Part shown: positions 41,017 to 48,006 of the stretch, in pieces
Layout: each line of letters starts with the position of its first letter
How positions within the stretch are numbered: position 1 is the first letter of the stretch
NCBI RefSeq assembly: GCF_007680845.1
Contig: NZ_VEIY01000007.1
Span: forward strand, 62,001-126,000
Reading direction: 5' to 3'
DNA: 64,000 nucleotides
Source of the DNA: Curtobacterium pusillum
GTDB lineage: Bacteria; Actinomycetota; Actinomycetes; Actinomycetales; Microbacteriaceae
Translations under genes and position numbers: made by a program
Notes under the pieces: generated by a model
Seen by the model: only the letters and a program-made list of their open reading frames with translations
Told to the model about the DNA's origin: nothing
The model's database searches: none

Positions 41017-41907
41017 GTGCCAGATGCAACGCCTCCCGGGCCCCCGCCGGGCCCCCGCGATCCCGGCGACGCCTGGGCGGTCGGACCCGACGGCACGAAG
41101 GCGTGGGGACGCTTCGGCGCCGCCGGACTGCTCGTCGACGACGGCGACGGCCGCGTGCTCCTGCAGCACCGCGTCGAGTGGAGCCACCACGGCGGCACGT
41201 GGGGCATCCCCGGCGGCGCCCGACACCTCGGCGAGGACGCCGTCACGGGCGCACTCCGCGAATCCGCCGAAGAGGCGGGCGTGCCCGCCGACGGCGTCGA
41301 CCTCCGCCACACGGCGGTGCTGGACCTCGGGTTCTGGACCTACACGACGGTGGTGGGTCGCGCCTCCACCCCGTTCGAACCGGTGATCGCGGACCGCGAG
41401 AGCCTGGAACTGGCGTGGGTGCCCGTCGCCGACGTCGACGACCTGCCGCTGCACCCCGGGTTCGGGGCGTCCTGGCCGGCGCTGCGGGCGAGGATCGCGA
41501 CGACGCCGCACGTCGTCGTGGACGCGGCGAACGTCGTCGGCAGCGTGCCGGACGGGTGGTGGAAGGACCGGGCGGGGGCGGCTGTGCGGCTGTTGTCGTC
41601 GGTCGAGGCGCTCGCCGGGGTCGGGGTGGTGGCGGCGGTGCTCGCGCTGCCGTTCGACCGGTGGTGGCCGCGGTGGACCGTGGTGCTCGAGGGAGAGGCT
41701 GCCCGTGCGGGCGCGGGTGTGGACGGCGTCGCGGTGGTCCGGGCCACTGGCTCGGGCGACGACGCGATCGTCGAGGCCGCGCGTGCCGCGGTGGACGCCG
41801 GGCACGCGCCGGTCGTCGTCGTGACGGCCGACCGGGAGTTGCGCTCCCGGGTCGAGGCGCTCGGCGCCACCGTGCACGGCCCGTCCTGGCTGCGCGACCA
41901 GTTCTGA
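41017..41907 (+). CDS. Nudix hydrolase fused to a PIN/NYN-like domain
   Basis: 296 residues from a GTG with GGGAGG 8 nt upstream; an ATG at 40999 would add six residues. The N-terminal Nudix domain (about 20-165) holds the full box GARHLGEDAVTGALRESAEE with the catalytic glutamates. The C-terminal domain (about 168-296) starts HVVVDAANVVGSVPDGWWKDR and ends VVVVTADRELRSRVEALG, with acidic residues (DAAN, SGDDAIVE, TADRE) placed as in PIN/NYN RNases of the YacP type. This fusion recurs in actinobacteria from memory, but its function is unassigned; a role in nucleotide or RNA-cap/nucleoside-diphosphate clearance is speculation. Confidence 0.75.
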   Translation: MPDATPPGPPPGPRDPGDAWAVGPDGTKAWGRFGAAGLLVDDGDGRVLLQHRVEWSHHGGTWGIPGGARHLGEDAVTGALRESAEEAGVPADGVDLRHTAVLDLGFWTYTTVVGRASTPFEPVIADRESLELAWVPVADVDDLPLHPGFGASWPALRARIATTPHVVVDAANVVGSVPDGWWKDRAGAAVRLLSSVEALAGVGVVAAVLALPFDRWWPRWTVVLEGEAARAGAGVDGVAVVRATGSGDDAIVEAARAAVDAGHAPVVVVTADRELRSRVEALGATVHGPSWLRDQF

Positions 41908-41935
41908 CCGCGACCGGTGGCCGGGCCCGGGCGTC

Positions 41936-43162
41936 CTACGCCTGCAGGTACTTGCGCGACGACACGAGCACGGCGACCCACGAGAGCACGCCCAGCCCGA
42001 CGACCACCCACAGGATGACCGGCACCGCCACGACGTTCGCCACCAGGGCGATCACCGCCGGCGCCAGGAACCCCGCGTACGCTGCCGCGTAGAACACCCC
42101 GGTCAGCCCGGCCAGGTCGCGCGACCCGGCGATCCGCTGCACCTCGAGCAACGACGACACGAGCGCCAGGCCGATGCCGAGCCCGATCACCACGTTCGAC
42201 ACCAGCCCGACCACGACCGACTGCAGCTCGATCGCGACGACGACGACGGCGATGCCCGCGGTCGTGAGCGCCACCGCGGTCAACAGCCCTCGGGCCGAGA
42301 CCAGGGACGTCACCCGCGCGGCGAGTGGTTGCACGGCGCTCGACACCCCGAGCGCCACGACGGTCGCGGCGGTCGCGAACACGAGCCCCCATGCGCCGGT
42401 CGCCCCCGCGAGCTTCGTCGGCAGGTACCCGTACCCGATCGCGGCCGACCCGAAGATCCACGGTGCGGCGACGAGCACGACCCGGGTGAACCGACGGTGC
42501 CCGGCGCTCGGGACCGCGAGCTGCTTCCACCACGGACCGGGGAGCCCGCCGGTGCGGTTCGTCTCCGGCGTCCGCCAGACCACCACGGCGAAGGGGAGTG
42601 CGACCGCGATGTGCACCAGGAACGGCAGCACCTCGGGGATCGGCCCCCACTGGGCGATGAGTCCGGCGACGAGTGCTCCGGTCGCGGACCCGAGCGTGAA
42701 CGCCAGCGAGGCGCGGCGGGCACCGGACCCGGCATCGGCGGACGGGTCGAACCGGCCCTGCGAGAGCTCCTTCACCCAGCTGTTCCCGACGGCCATCGCG
42801 ATGCCGACGGTGATGCCGGAGCACAGCCGACCCGCCATCAAGAAGCCGGCGCCGAGCGGGCCGAACGCGAGCAGTCCGCTGCCGACGACCGCGGAGGCGA
42901 TCCCGACGAGCATGAGCGGCCGCCGTCCGTGCCGGTCGGAGAGCGACCCCGCGACCAGGAGTGCCGGTGCGAGCCCGAGGACGTAGACGCCGAGGAAGAC
43001 GTTCACGAGGAGCGACGAGTAGTGCGCGCGCTCCTCGTACATGAGCAGCAGCGGTGAGAACTGGTTCCCGCCCCACGAGCAGACGAACACCGCTCCCCAG
43101 ACCGCCACCCACGGCATGACGCGGGCGACCGGGACGGCGATGTTCCCCGTGCTGGCGCTCAC
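41936..43162 (-). CDS. MFS transporter
   Basis: 408 residues from a GTG (43160-43162) that overlaps the GntR stop by 4 nt (GTGA). About 12 transmembrane segments; the loop 2-3 signature is SLSDRHGRRPLMLVG, and GRLCSGITVGIAMAVGNSWVKEL is the fifth-helix region of drug:H+ antiporter-like proteins. The substrate is unknown. Translational coupling with a GntR/FCD regulator points to transport of an organic acid or related compound that also acts as the effector (inference). Confidence 0.85.
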   Translation of the reverse strand: MSASTGNIAVPVARVMPWVAVWGAVFVCSWGGNQFSPLLLMYEERAHYSSLLVNVFLGVYVLGLAPALLVAGSLSDRHGRRPLMLVGIASAVVGSGLLAFGPLGAGFLMAGRLCSGITVGIAMAVGNSWVKELSQGRFDPSADAGSGARRASLAFTLGSATGALVAGLIAQWGPIPEVLPFLVHIAVALPFAVVVWRTPETNRTGGLPGPWWKQLAVPSAGHRRFTRVVLVAAPWIFGSAAIGYGYLPTKLAGATGAWGLVFATAATVVALGVSSAVQPLAARVTSLVSARGLLTAVALTTAGIAVVVVAIELQSVVVGLVSNVVIGLGIGLALVSSLLEVQRIAGSRDLAGLTGVFYAAAYAGFLAPAVIALVANVVAVPVILWVVVGLGVLSWVAVLVSSRKYLQA

Positions 43163-43800
43163 AGCGCGCCCCGGTGCGAGCCGACGTGCGCGGACAGGAC
43201 GGCGGCATAGCGCTCGGCGTCGCCCGCTTCGAGTGCGGCGGCGAGGGCACGGTGGTCGTCGAGCGACGCCTGCAGCTGCGACGGCTGGAGCCGCATGAGC
43301 TGGTGTCGCAGCCGCTGCTGCCGGTCCCGCAGGGTCCGCGCGAAGAGCACCGCGATCGCGTTCCGCGACGCCCCGATGACCGCTCCGTGGAACTCGGCGT
43401 CGACCTCGACGAAGCGGTCGACGTCGCCGGTCGCGACCGCCTGCTCCTGCTCCGCGAGCATGGTCTGGAGGATCGGGGCGACGTCCGCCACGCGGCCGTC
43501 GGTGACGACGCGGGTCGCCGCGGTCGACTCGATCGCTTCCCGCATCTCGAGCACGTCGGCCGCCTCGTTCGGGGACATCGGCCGCACGACGGCGCCCTTC
43601 CGGGACTCGAGGGTGAGCAGGTCCTCGGCGGCGAGACGCAGGAACGCCTCGTGCACGGGTGTCCGCGAAACGCCGATCTCCTGGCAGAGGGCGTTCTCGC
43701 TGATGGCCGTGCCGCCGGGCAGGTCGCCACGGATGATCGCGCGCTTGACGTGCTCGTACGCCCGGTCGGACGCGGCCTGGGTCGTCGTGGGAGTGCTCAC
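43159..43800 (-). CDS. GntR family regulator with FCD domain
   Basis: 213 residues from a GTG (43798-43800) with GGGAG upstream. The winged helix reads RAYEHVKRAIIRGDLPGGTAISENALCQEIGVSRTPVHEAFLRLAAEDLL. The FCD ligand domain (about 80-210) has the metal-site pattern with FVEVDAEFHGAVIGAS and LDDHRALAAALEAGD. FCD regulators often sense small carboxylates. Two kinds of palindrome (43819-43870) lie just upstream of the gene, indicating autoregulation of the GntR-MFS operon. Confidence 0.87.
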   Translation of the reverse strand: MSTPTTTQAASDRAYEHVKRAIIRGDLPGGTAISENALCQEIGVSRTPVHEAFLRLAAEDLLTLESRKGAVVRPMSPNEAADVLEMREAIESTAATRVVTDGRVADVAPILQTMLAEQEQAVATGDVDRFVEVDAEFHGAVIGASRNAIAVLFARTLRDRQQRLRHQLMRLQPSQLQASLDDHRALAAALEAGDAERYAAVLSAHVGSHRGAL

Positions 43801-43818
43801 GGCTCCCGATCGTACTCC

Positions 43819-43870
43819 TTGCATGCAACGGTGCATGCACTCCGAACGGGATCTGTTGCTGAGTGCAACA
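43819..43870. promoter_or_regulatory. Cluster of three palindromes, candidate GntR operators
   Basis: TTGCATGCAA (43819-43828) and GTGCATGCAC (43831-43840) are adjacent perfect 10-bp palindromes sharing TGCATGCA; TGTTGC-TGAGT-GCAACA (43854-43870) is a third site with the same TTGC/GCAA half-sites. All lie between the GntR start and the divergent phosphotransferase gene. Confidence 0.6.
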
Positions 43871-43950
43871 TGCGGAACTGGCGACACACGGACGGGACCG
43901 CCGATACGCTGGGCCACCACGTCAACGGAGACGTACAACAGGAGGTTCCG

Positions 43951-44697
43951 ATGGAGCGGATCACGAAGGCCGACGATCGCGTCCACCGCCCGGCCGGGCC
44001 GTGGACACCGACCGTGCACCGGCTGCTCGCGCACCTGCACGAACAGGGGTTCGTCGCAGCACCGGAACCGATCGAGCACGGGGACACGCTCGAGACCGTG
44101 TCGTTCGTGCCGGGCACCGCGGGCGAGTACCCGTGGACCGCCGACGTCGCGAGCGAAGCGGCGCTCGTCACGACCGCCCGACTGCTGCGGCACTACCACG
44201 ACGCCGCAGCGACCTTCCGGCGGGACGACACCCGTGACGTGTGGTGGCAGGCCGACCGCCTGCCCGTCGAGACGATCGTGCACGGCGACTTCGCCCCCTA
44301 CAACTGCGTCTACGACGGCGTCGCCGCCGTCGGGCTCATCGACTTCGACACCGCCCACCCCGGGCCGCGGGTGTGGGACGTCGCGAGCGCCGTGTACCGG
44401 TTCGCGCCGTTCACCACCGGCGCCGTGGAGGGATCGACGGCGCCGTCCCTCGACGAACGACTCGACCGTGCGGCGGAGTTCTGCCGCGCCTACGACCTCG
44501 ACCAGCAGTCGCGCCACGACCTCGCGGCGACGATGACCGGGTCGCTCGTCGCCCTCGTCACGACGATCGAGACCGAGGCGGCCGCCGGGAACCCGAAGTT
44601 CGTCAGCGACCTCCAGCACGGGCACGCGGACCTCTACCGGGCGGACGTCGAGTACATCGAGCAGCACGCCGACGAGATCACCGCGGCCGTCGCCTGA
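43951..44697 (+). CDS. Aminoglycoside/homoserine-kinase-type phosphotransferase family protein
   Basis: 248 residues with the ribosome site ACAGGAGG. The kinase core has VHGDFAPYN (110-118; catalytic Asp113, metal Asn118) and IDFDTAHPG (second metal Asp131). The N-terminal lobe is short, about 75 residues, and no obvious nucleotide-binding Lys strand is seen, so ATP binding may be altered. Relatives phosphorylate antibiotics, choline, homoserine or fructosamine; the substrate is unknown. Divergent from the GntR-MFS operon and 25 bp before the next gene. Confidence 0.75.
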   Translation: MERITKADDRVHRPAGPWTPTVHRLLAHLHEQGFVAAPEPIEHGDTLETVSFVPGTAGEYPWTADVASEAALVTTARLLRHYHDAAATFRRDDTRDVWWQADRLPVETIVHGDFAPYNCVYDGVAAVGLIDFDTAHPGPRVWDVASAVYRFAPFTTGAVEGSTAPSLDERLDRAAEFCRAYDLDQQSRHDLAATMTGSLVALVTTIETEAAAGNPKFVSDLQHGHADLYRADVEYIEQHADEITAAVA

Positions 44698-44722
44698 CGG
44701 TGGTGGCGGGCATGCTGGCCGC

Positions 44723-45829
44723 ATGACGATCACCCCGGCGGTGCTCCGCAGCATGCGCCTCGCCACGCAGGGCATCGCGGTGCCCGGACTCGATCCGACC
44801 GCGGCCGTCGAACGGATGACGGCCGTGCAGGGGCAGGACCTCGGTCAGGTGCTCTGGGCGATCGGTGTGCGGTCGCCCGGTTCCACCCGTGACGACGTGC
44901 GGGCCGCGTTCGACCGCGGTGAGCTCGTCCGCTCGTGGCCGATGCGCGGCACGCTGCACGCGATGCGGCCGGACGACCTCCGGCTCCTGCTGTCCCTCAC
45001 CGCCGAGCGCACGATCCGCGCCATCGCTCGACGGGCGGCCGAGCTCGGCATCGACGACGCCGTGCTCGCCCTCGCCCGCGACACGACGGTCGCGGCCCTG
45101 GGCGGTGGTCGTGCACTCGCCCGGGACGAACTGTTCGCCGTCTACCGGGACGCCGGCCTCGACCCCGCCGGCGGTCGCGGCTACCACGTGCTGCTCCGCC
45201 TCGCGCAGGAAGGGCTCGTCGCCTGGGGACCGACCGCCCGCGTCGGCCAGGGGCTCGTGCTCCTCGACGAGTGGGCGCCGGCGACGTCGGACGTGCCCGA
45301 CCGTGACGAAGCGCTGCGGCGGGTGCTGATCGGGTTCCTCCGGGGGAGGGGTCCCGCGACCGAGCGCGACGCGGCGAGCTGGACGAAGCTCCCGCTCGGC
45401 GACGTCCGACGGGCCATCGCCGCCGCCGGCGACGTCCGACGGGCCATCGCCGCCGCCGGTGACGCCGTCGAGGACCTCGGCGACGGACTCCTCGCCCTCG
45501 CCGACCGTCCGGCGACCGGCGGGGTGCCGACGGGGCACCTCCTGCCCGGGTTCGACGAGTACCTGCTCGGCTACGCGGACCGTTCCACCCAGCTCGACCC
45601 CGCGCACGCCGACCGCGTCGTGCCGGGCGGCAACGGCATGTTCCTCCCGATGGCCGTGGTCCGCGGTCGGGTCGTGGGGACCTGGACGCGCACCGAGCGC
45701 TCCCGGGACGTCGGGGTCACGGTGCAGCCGTTCGTCCCGCTCGACCCCGGAGCCGTGCGCGCACTCGAGGGCGCCGCCGCACGCTACGCCGCCTTCCTCG
45801 TCGCACCCGTGACGCTCACGATCGCCTGA
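44723..45829 (+). CDS. Winged-helix DNA-binding protein, AlkZ/YcaQ-like (HTH_42 family)
   Basis: 368 residues. RMTAVQGQDLGQVLWAIGVR contains the QxQ pair (Gln36, Gln38) that is catalytic in AlkZ-type DNA glycosylases, followed by LVRSWPMRGTLHAM, the family's beta-hairpin region. AlkZ unhooks DNA interstrand crosslinks; many actinobacterial relatives are not tested. A perfect 30-bp in-frame tandem duplication (45398-45457) repeats residues GDVRRAIAAA (226-235 and 236-245), lengthening a helix. CATGCT lies 6 nt before the ATG, a near leaderless box. Confidence 0.78.
   Translation: MTITPAVLRSMRLATQGIAVPGLDPTAAVERMTAVQGQDLGQVLWAIGVRSPGSTRDDVRAAFDRGELVRSWPMRGTLHAMRPDDLRLLLSLTAERTIRAIARRAAELGIDDAVLALARDTTVAALGGGRALARDELFAVYRDAGLDPAGGRGYHVLLRLAQEGLVAWGPTARVGQGLVLLDEWAPATSDVPDRDEALRRVLIGFLRGRGPATERDAASWTKLPLGDVRRAIAAAGDVRRAIAAAGDAVEDLGDGLLALADRPATGGVPTGHLLPGFDEYLLGYADRSTQLDPAHADRVVPGGNGMFLPMAVVRGRVVGTWTRTERSRDVGVTVQPFVPLDPGAVRALEGAAARYAAFLVAPVTLTIA
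45398..45457 (+). repeat. Perfect 30-bp tandem duplication inside the AlkZ-like gene
   Basis: The units 45398-45427 and 45428-45457 are identical and begin GGCGACGTCCGACGGGCC; a third partial copy starts GGTGACG. The duplication keeps the frame and inserts ten residues. Confidence 0.9.
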
Positions 45830-45918
45830 CACCCGTTCGGCCGCCGTCCGTTCGCCCAGACACCACCCAGCGGCCACGCGGCGGACCCGCACGATCCCTC
45901 GGGTAATGTCGCAGGGCC

Positions 45919-46872
45919 ATGACCGACAGCCCGGCCGACGCCACCCCGTACGAAGTCCTCGGCGTCCCCGCCTCCGCCGACGACGACGAACTGCGCCGCG
46001 CCTACCGCCGCGCCGCCCGCGAGTCCCACCCCGACCTCGGCGGCGACGCCCGCCGCTTCCGCCAGGTGCAGATCGCCTGGGAGCGCATCGGCACCCCCGC
46101 CGCTCGCCGCGCCTACGACGCCGGGTCCCGCGGGTCGGTCCCCGGAGCGTCCGGCGGGTCCGCGGCCTCCGGATCGTCGGTCTGGAGGGACGGTGCGGGT
46201 CGCGACGCCTTCGCACCTCCGGCAGCGCGCCGCGACTCCCGACCCCGCGCCCGGTCCCACGGACACCCCGGCGGCCGGTCGCGTGAGGTCTTCCTGCAGG
46301 CCGAACGCGAGTGGGTCGGCCTGGGCGACCCCATCGAGGACCCGTACGACCCCGCGCTCATCCGCTCCGCGCCCCGACACATCCGACGGCTGCTCGCCGA
46401 GGCCCTGGCAGAAGAGGCCACCGCCTCGATCGTCGCCGAGATGGGCATCGGCGTGACGGTGTGGCACGACCTCGACGCCGGGTCCGAGGGCAAGCTCGAC
46501 CACGCCGTCCTCACCCCGAGCGGCCTCTGGGCGGTGGAGTCGATCGACTGGGGTGCTCCGGTGCGGATCGAGCACGGCGAGATCGTCGGGGAGACGCTGG
46601 CGCCGGGGGAGCGCCCCGTGAAGGAGCTCGTCCGGGCCTCACGGGCCGTGCAGAAGCAGACCAGGGTCCGGTTCACCGGACGGCTGCTCGTGGTGCCGGA
46701 CTCCGCGGTCGACGAGGACGTGCAGCTCGTCGGGTCCGCACGGAAGCCCACTGCGCTCGTCGTGCGGCGGAGCGCGCTCGGCCAGGTGCTCAACGGCGTC
46801 TGGTCGCCCGAGGGCAGCGTCGACGTCTTCGAGGTCCGCGACCGCCTGCAGCAGACCGTCCGCTTCGTCTGA
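45919..46872 (+). CDS. DnaJ-domain protein with NERD-like C-terminal domain
   Basis: 317 residues. The N-terminal J-domain (10-68) has the HPD motif at 37-39 (RRAARESHPDLGG), so it should stimulate a DnaK ATPase. A basic Ser/Arg/Gly-rich linker (about 72-125) follows. The C-terminal part (about 150-317) contains KLDHAVLTPSGLWAVESIDWGAPV, matching the core of nuclease-related NERD domains (DH...G...E), and a strand LLVVPDSAV. There are no Gly/Phe or zinc-finger regions, so it is not a canonical DnaJ. Overlaps the next gene by 1 nt. TAATGT lies 9 nt before the ATG. Confidence 0.75.
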   Translation: MTDSPADATPYEVLGVPASADDDELRRAYRRAARESHPDLGGDARRFRQVQIAWERIGTPAARRAYDAGSRGSVPGASGGSAASGSSVWRDGAGRDAFAPPAARRDSRPRARSHGHPGGRSREVFLQAEREWVGLGDPIEDPYDPALIRSAPRHIRRLLAEALAEEATASIVAEMGIGVTVWHDLDAGSEGKLDHAVLTPSGLWAVESIDWGAPVRIEHGEIVGETLAPGERPVKELVRASRAVQKQTRVRFTGRLLVVPDSAVDEDVQLVGSARKPTALVVRRSALGQVLNGVWSPEGSVDVFEVRDRLQQTVRFV

Positions 46873-47243
46873 TGGCGGAGGCCGTGGTGGTCGTCGTCGG
46901 TGGGTGGGAGCACCTGTGTTGCGGTCTGCCCGTCGAGCTGGGCGACCTCGTCGAGTACGGGGTGGTCTCCGCGGACGGTGCTCGCCGGTTCGCGGAGGTC
47001 CGGCACGGGACCGTCACCAGCCAGACGATCCGCGGCCGCGTCGTCGAGCTGTACGCGGTCGGTCCGGAAGGACGCGTCGCGATCGATCGGGTCCCGAGCG
47101 GTGCGGCGCTCCGAGGCTTCGACGACGACGATGACGGGCACCTCGAGGCCCGGTGGACGGGGCAACCCGTCGAGGTCGAGTGGGACGGTGACCCCGAGTT
47201 CGAGGTGGTCGTCGACCCGTTCGGCAAGCGGCAGCGGCGCTAG
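46872..47243 (+). CDS. Hypothetical protein with CCG motif (possibly DUF6578)
   Basis: 123 residues whose ATG shares a base with the preceding stop. The start MAEAVVVVVGGWEHLCCGLPVELGDLVEYG recalls the actinobacterial DUF6578-type opening (a Trp and CCG.P.VGD pattern); this is from memory and uncertain. The remaining sequence is beta-rich with an Asp cluster (FDDDDDGH) and a C-terminal FGKRQRR. No membrane segment. Translational coupling with the J-domain protein suggests a shared role. Confidence 0.6.
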   Translation: MAEAVVVVVGGWEHLCCGLPVELGDLVEYGVVSADGARRFAEVRHGTVTSQTIRGRVVELYAVGPEGRVAIDRVPSGAALRGFDDDDDGHLEARWTGQPVEVEWDGDPEFEVVVDPFGKRQRR

Positions 47244-47255
47244 CAGGCCCGCTCG

Positions 47256-47618
47256 TCAGTAGCCGCGGAGCTTCTCGAGGTCGCGGCGTTCCCGCTTGCT
47301 CGGTCGCCCCGCGCCGCGCTCGCGCATCGGGACGAAGCCGGCCTCCTCCTTCGGCAGGCGCGGCGGGGTCCTGTCCTCGAAGTGCTTCGCGGCCTCGGGG
47401 GCGCTCGTCCGCTTGAGGATGATCCCGGTGACGACGACGATCCGGTCGAAGCCGTTCTGCCGGACCCGGACCTCGTCCCCGGGGCCGATCGGCTGCGCGG
47501 GCTTCGCGCGCTCCCCGTTCACCCGGACGTGCCCGGCCTTGCACGCGGCGGTCGCAGCCGAGCGGGTCTTCGTGATCCGCACCGCCCAGATCCAGCTGTC
47601 CACGCGTGCCTTCGCCAT
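47256..47618 (-). CDS. S4-domain RNA-binding protein, HslR-like
   Basis: 120 residues from the ATG at 47618 (leaderless box TAGAGT 6 nt upstream). VDSWIWAVRITKTRSAATAACKAGHVRVNGERAKP is a complete S4 fold, followed by GDEVRVRQNGFDRIVVV and a basic C-terminal tail (GRPSKRERRDLEKLRGY). Its relative HslR (Hsp15) binds stalled 50S subunits carrying peptidyl-tRNA in the heat-shock response of E. coli. Divergent from a small gene with only 38 bp between start codons. Confidence 0.87.
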   Translation of the reverse strand: MAKARVDSWIWAVRITKTRSAATAACKAGHVRVNGERAKPAQPIGPGDEVRVRQNGFDRIVVVTGIILKRTSAPEAAKHFEDRTPPRLPKEEAGFVPMRERGAGRPSKRERRDLEKLRGY

Positions 47619-47624
47619 CCCCAC

Positions 47625-47630
47625 ACTCTA
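47625..47630 (-). promoter_or_regulatory. -10 box TAGAGT of the S4-domain gene
   Basis: On the minus strand TAGAGT ends 6 nt before the ATG. The opposing box TACGCT (47645-47650) begins only 14 bp away. Confidence 0.5.
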
Positions 47631-47644
47631 GGGCGGCGCCGCCG

Positions 47645-47650
47645 TACGCT
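47645..47650 (+). promoter_or_regulatory. -10 box TACGCT of a probable leaderless gene
   Basis: TACGCT ends 6 nt before the GTG at 47657; it is back-to-back with the S4-domain gene promoter. Confidence 0.5.
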
Positions 47651-47656
47651 GGCGGG

Positions 47657-47917
47657 GTGACGGACGCGCACGGGCAGGACGCGATCGCGCGGGCCCTCGC
47701 GCTCGGGGTGCTCGGCAAGGCTGCCCTCGGCGACCGCCTGGTGGTCCGCGCGCACGACGGCAGCGGGGCCCGCGATGCGCTCGGCGTCCTCGTCGCCCGG
47801 ACCGCGGACACCGTGACGATCGACACGCGCCGAGGACCCGTGGCGCTCGCGCTCGCCGACGTCGTCGCCGCGAAGCCCGTCCCGCCCCCGCCCGCCCCGC
47901 GCCCCCGAGCGCGCTGA
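47657..47917 (+). CDS. Small beta-barrel protein resembling the N-terminal domain of Rv0428c-type acetyltransferases
   Basis: 86 residues from a GTG. ALGDRLVVRAHDGSGARDALGVLVARTADTVTIDTRRGPVALALADVVAAKPVPPPP reads as an SH3-like barrel of the kind that precedes the GNAT domain in Rv0428c-like proteins, where the same VVAAKPVPP linker joins the two. Here it ends after a Pro/Arg tail with no acetyltransferase part, so it is either a stand-alone module or a remnant. Assignment is from memory of the motif. The leaderless box supports the GTG start. Confidence 0.6.
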   Translation: MTDAHGQDAIARALALGVLGKAALGDRLVVRAHDGSGARDALGVLVARTADTVTIDTRRGPVALALADVVAAKPVPPPPAPRPRAR

Positions 47918-47994
47918 CCGGGTCGGAGCCGGACGACCAGCGCCAACCCGCGCCACCCCGGCGAGCCGCCACCCCCGCCGCGCGACCCCCGACG

Positions 47995-48000
47995 TAGCCT
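47995..48000 (+). promoter_or_regulatory. -10 box TAGCCT of a probable leaderless gene
   Basis: TAGCCT ends 6 nt before the ATG at 48007. Confidence 0.5.
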
Positions 48001-48006
48001 CGACCC

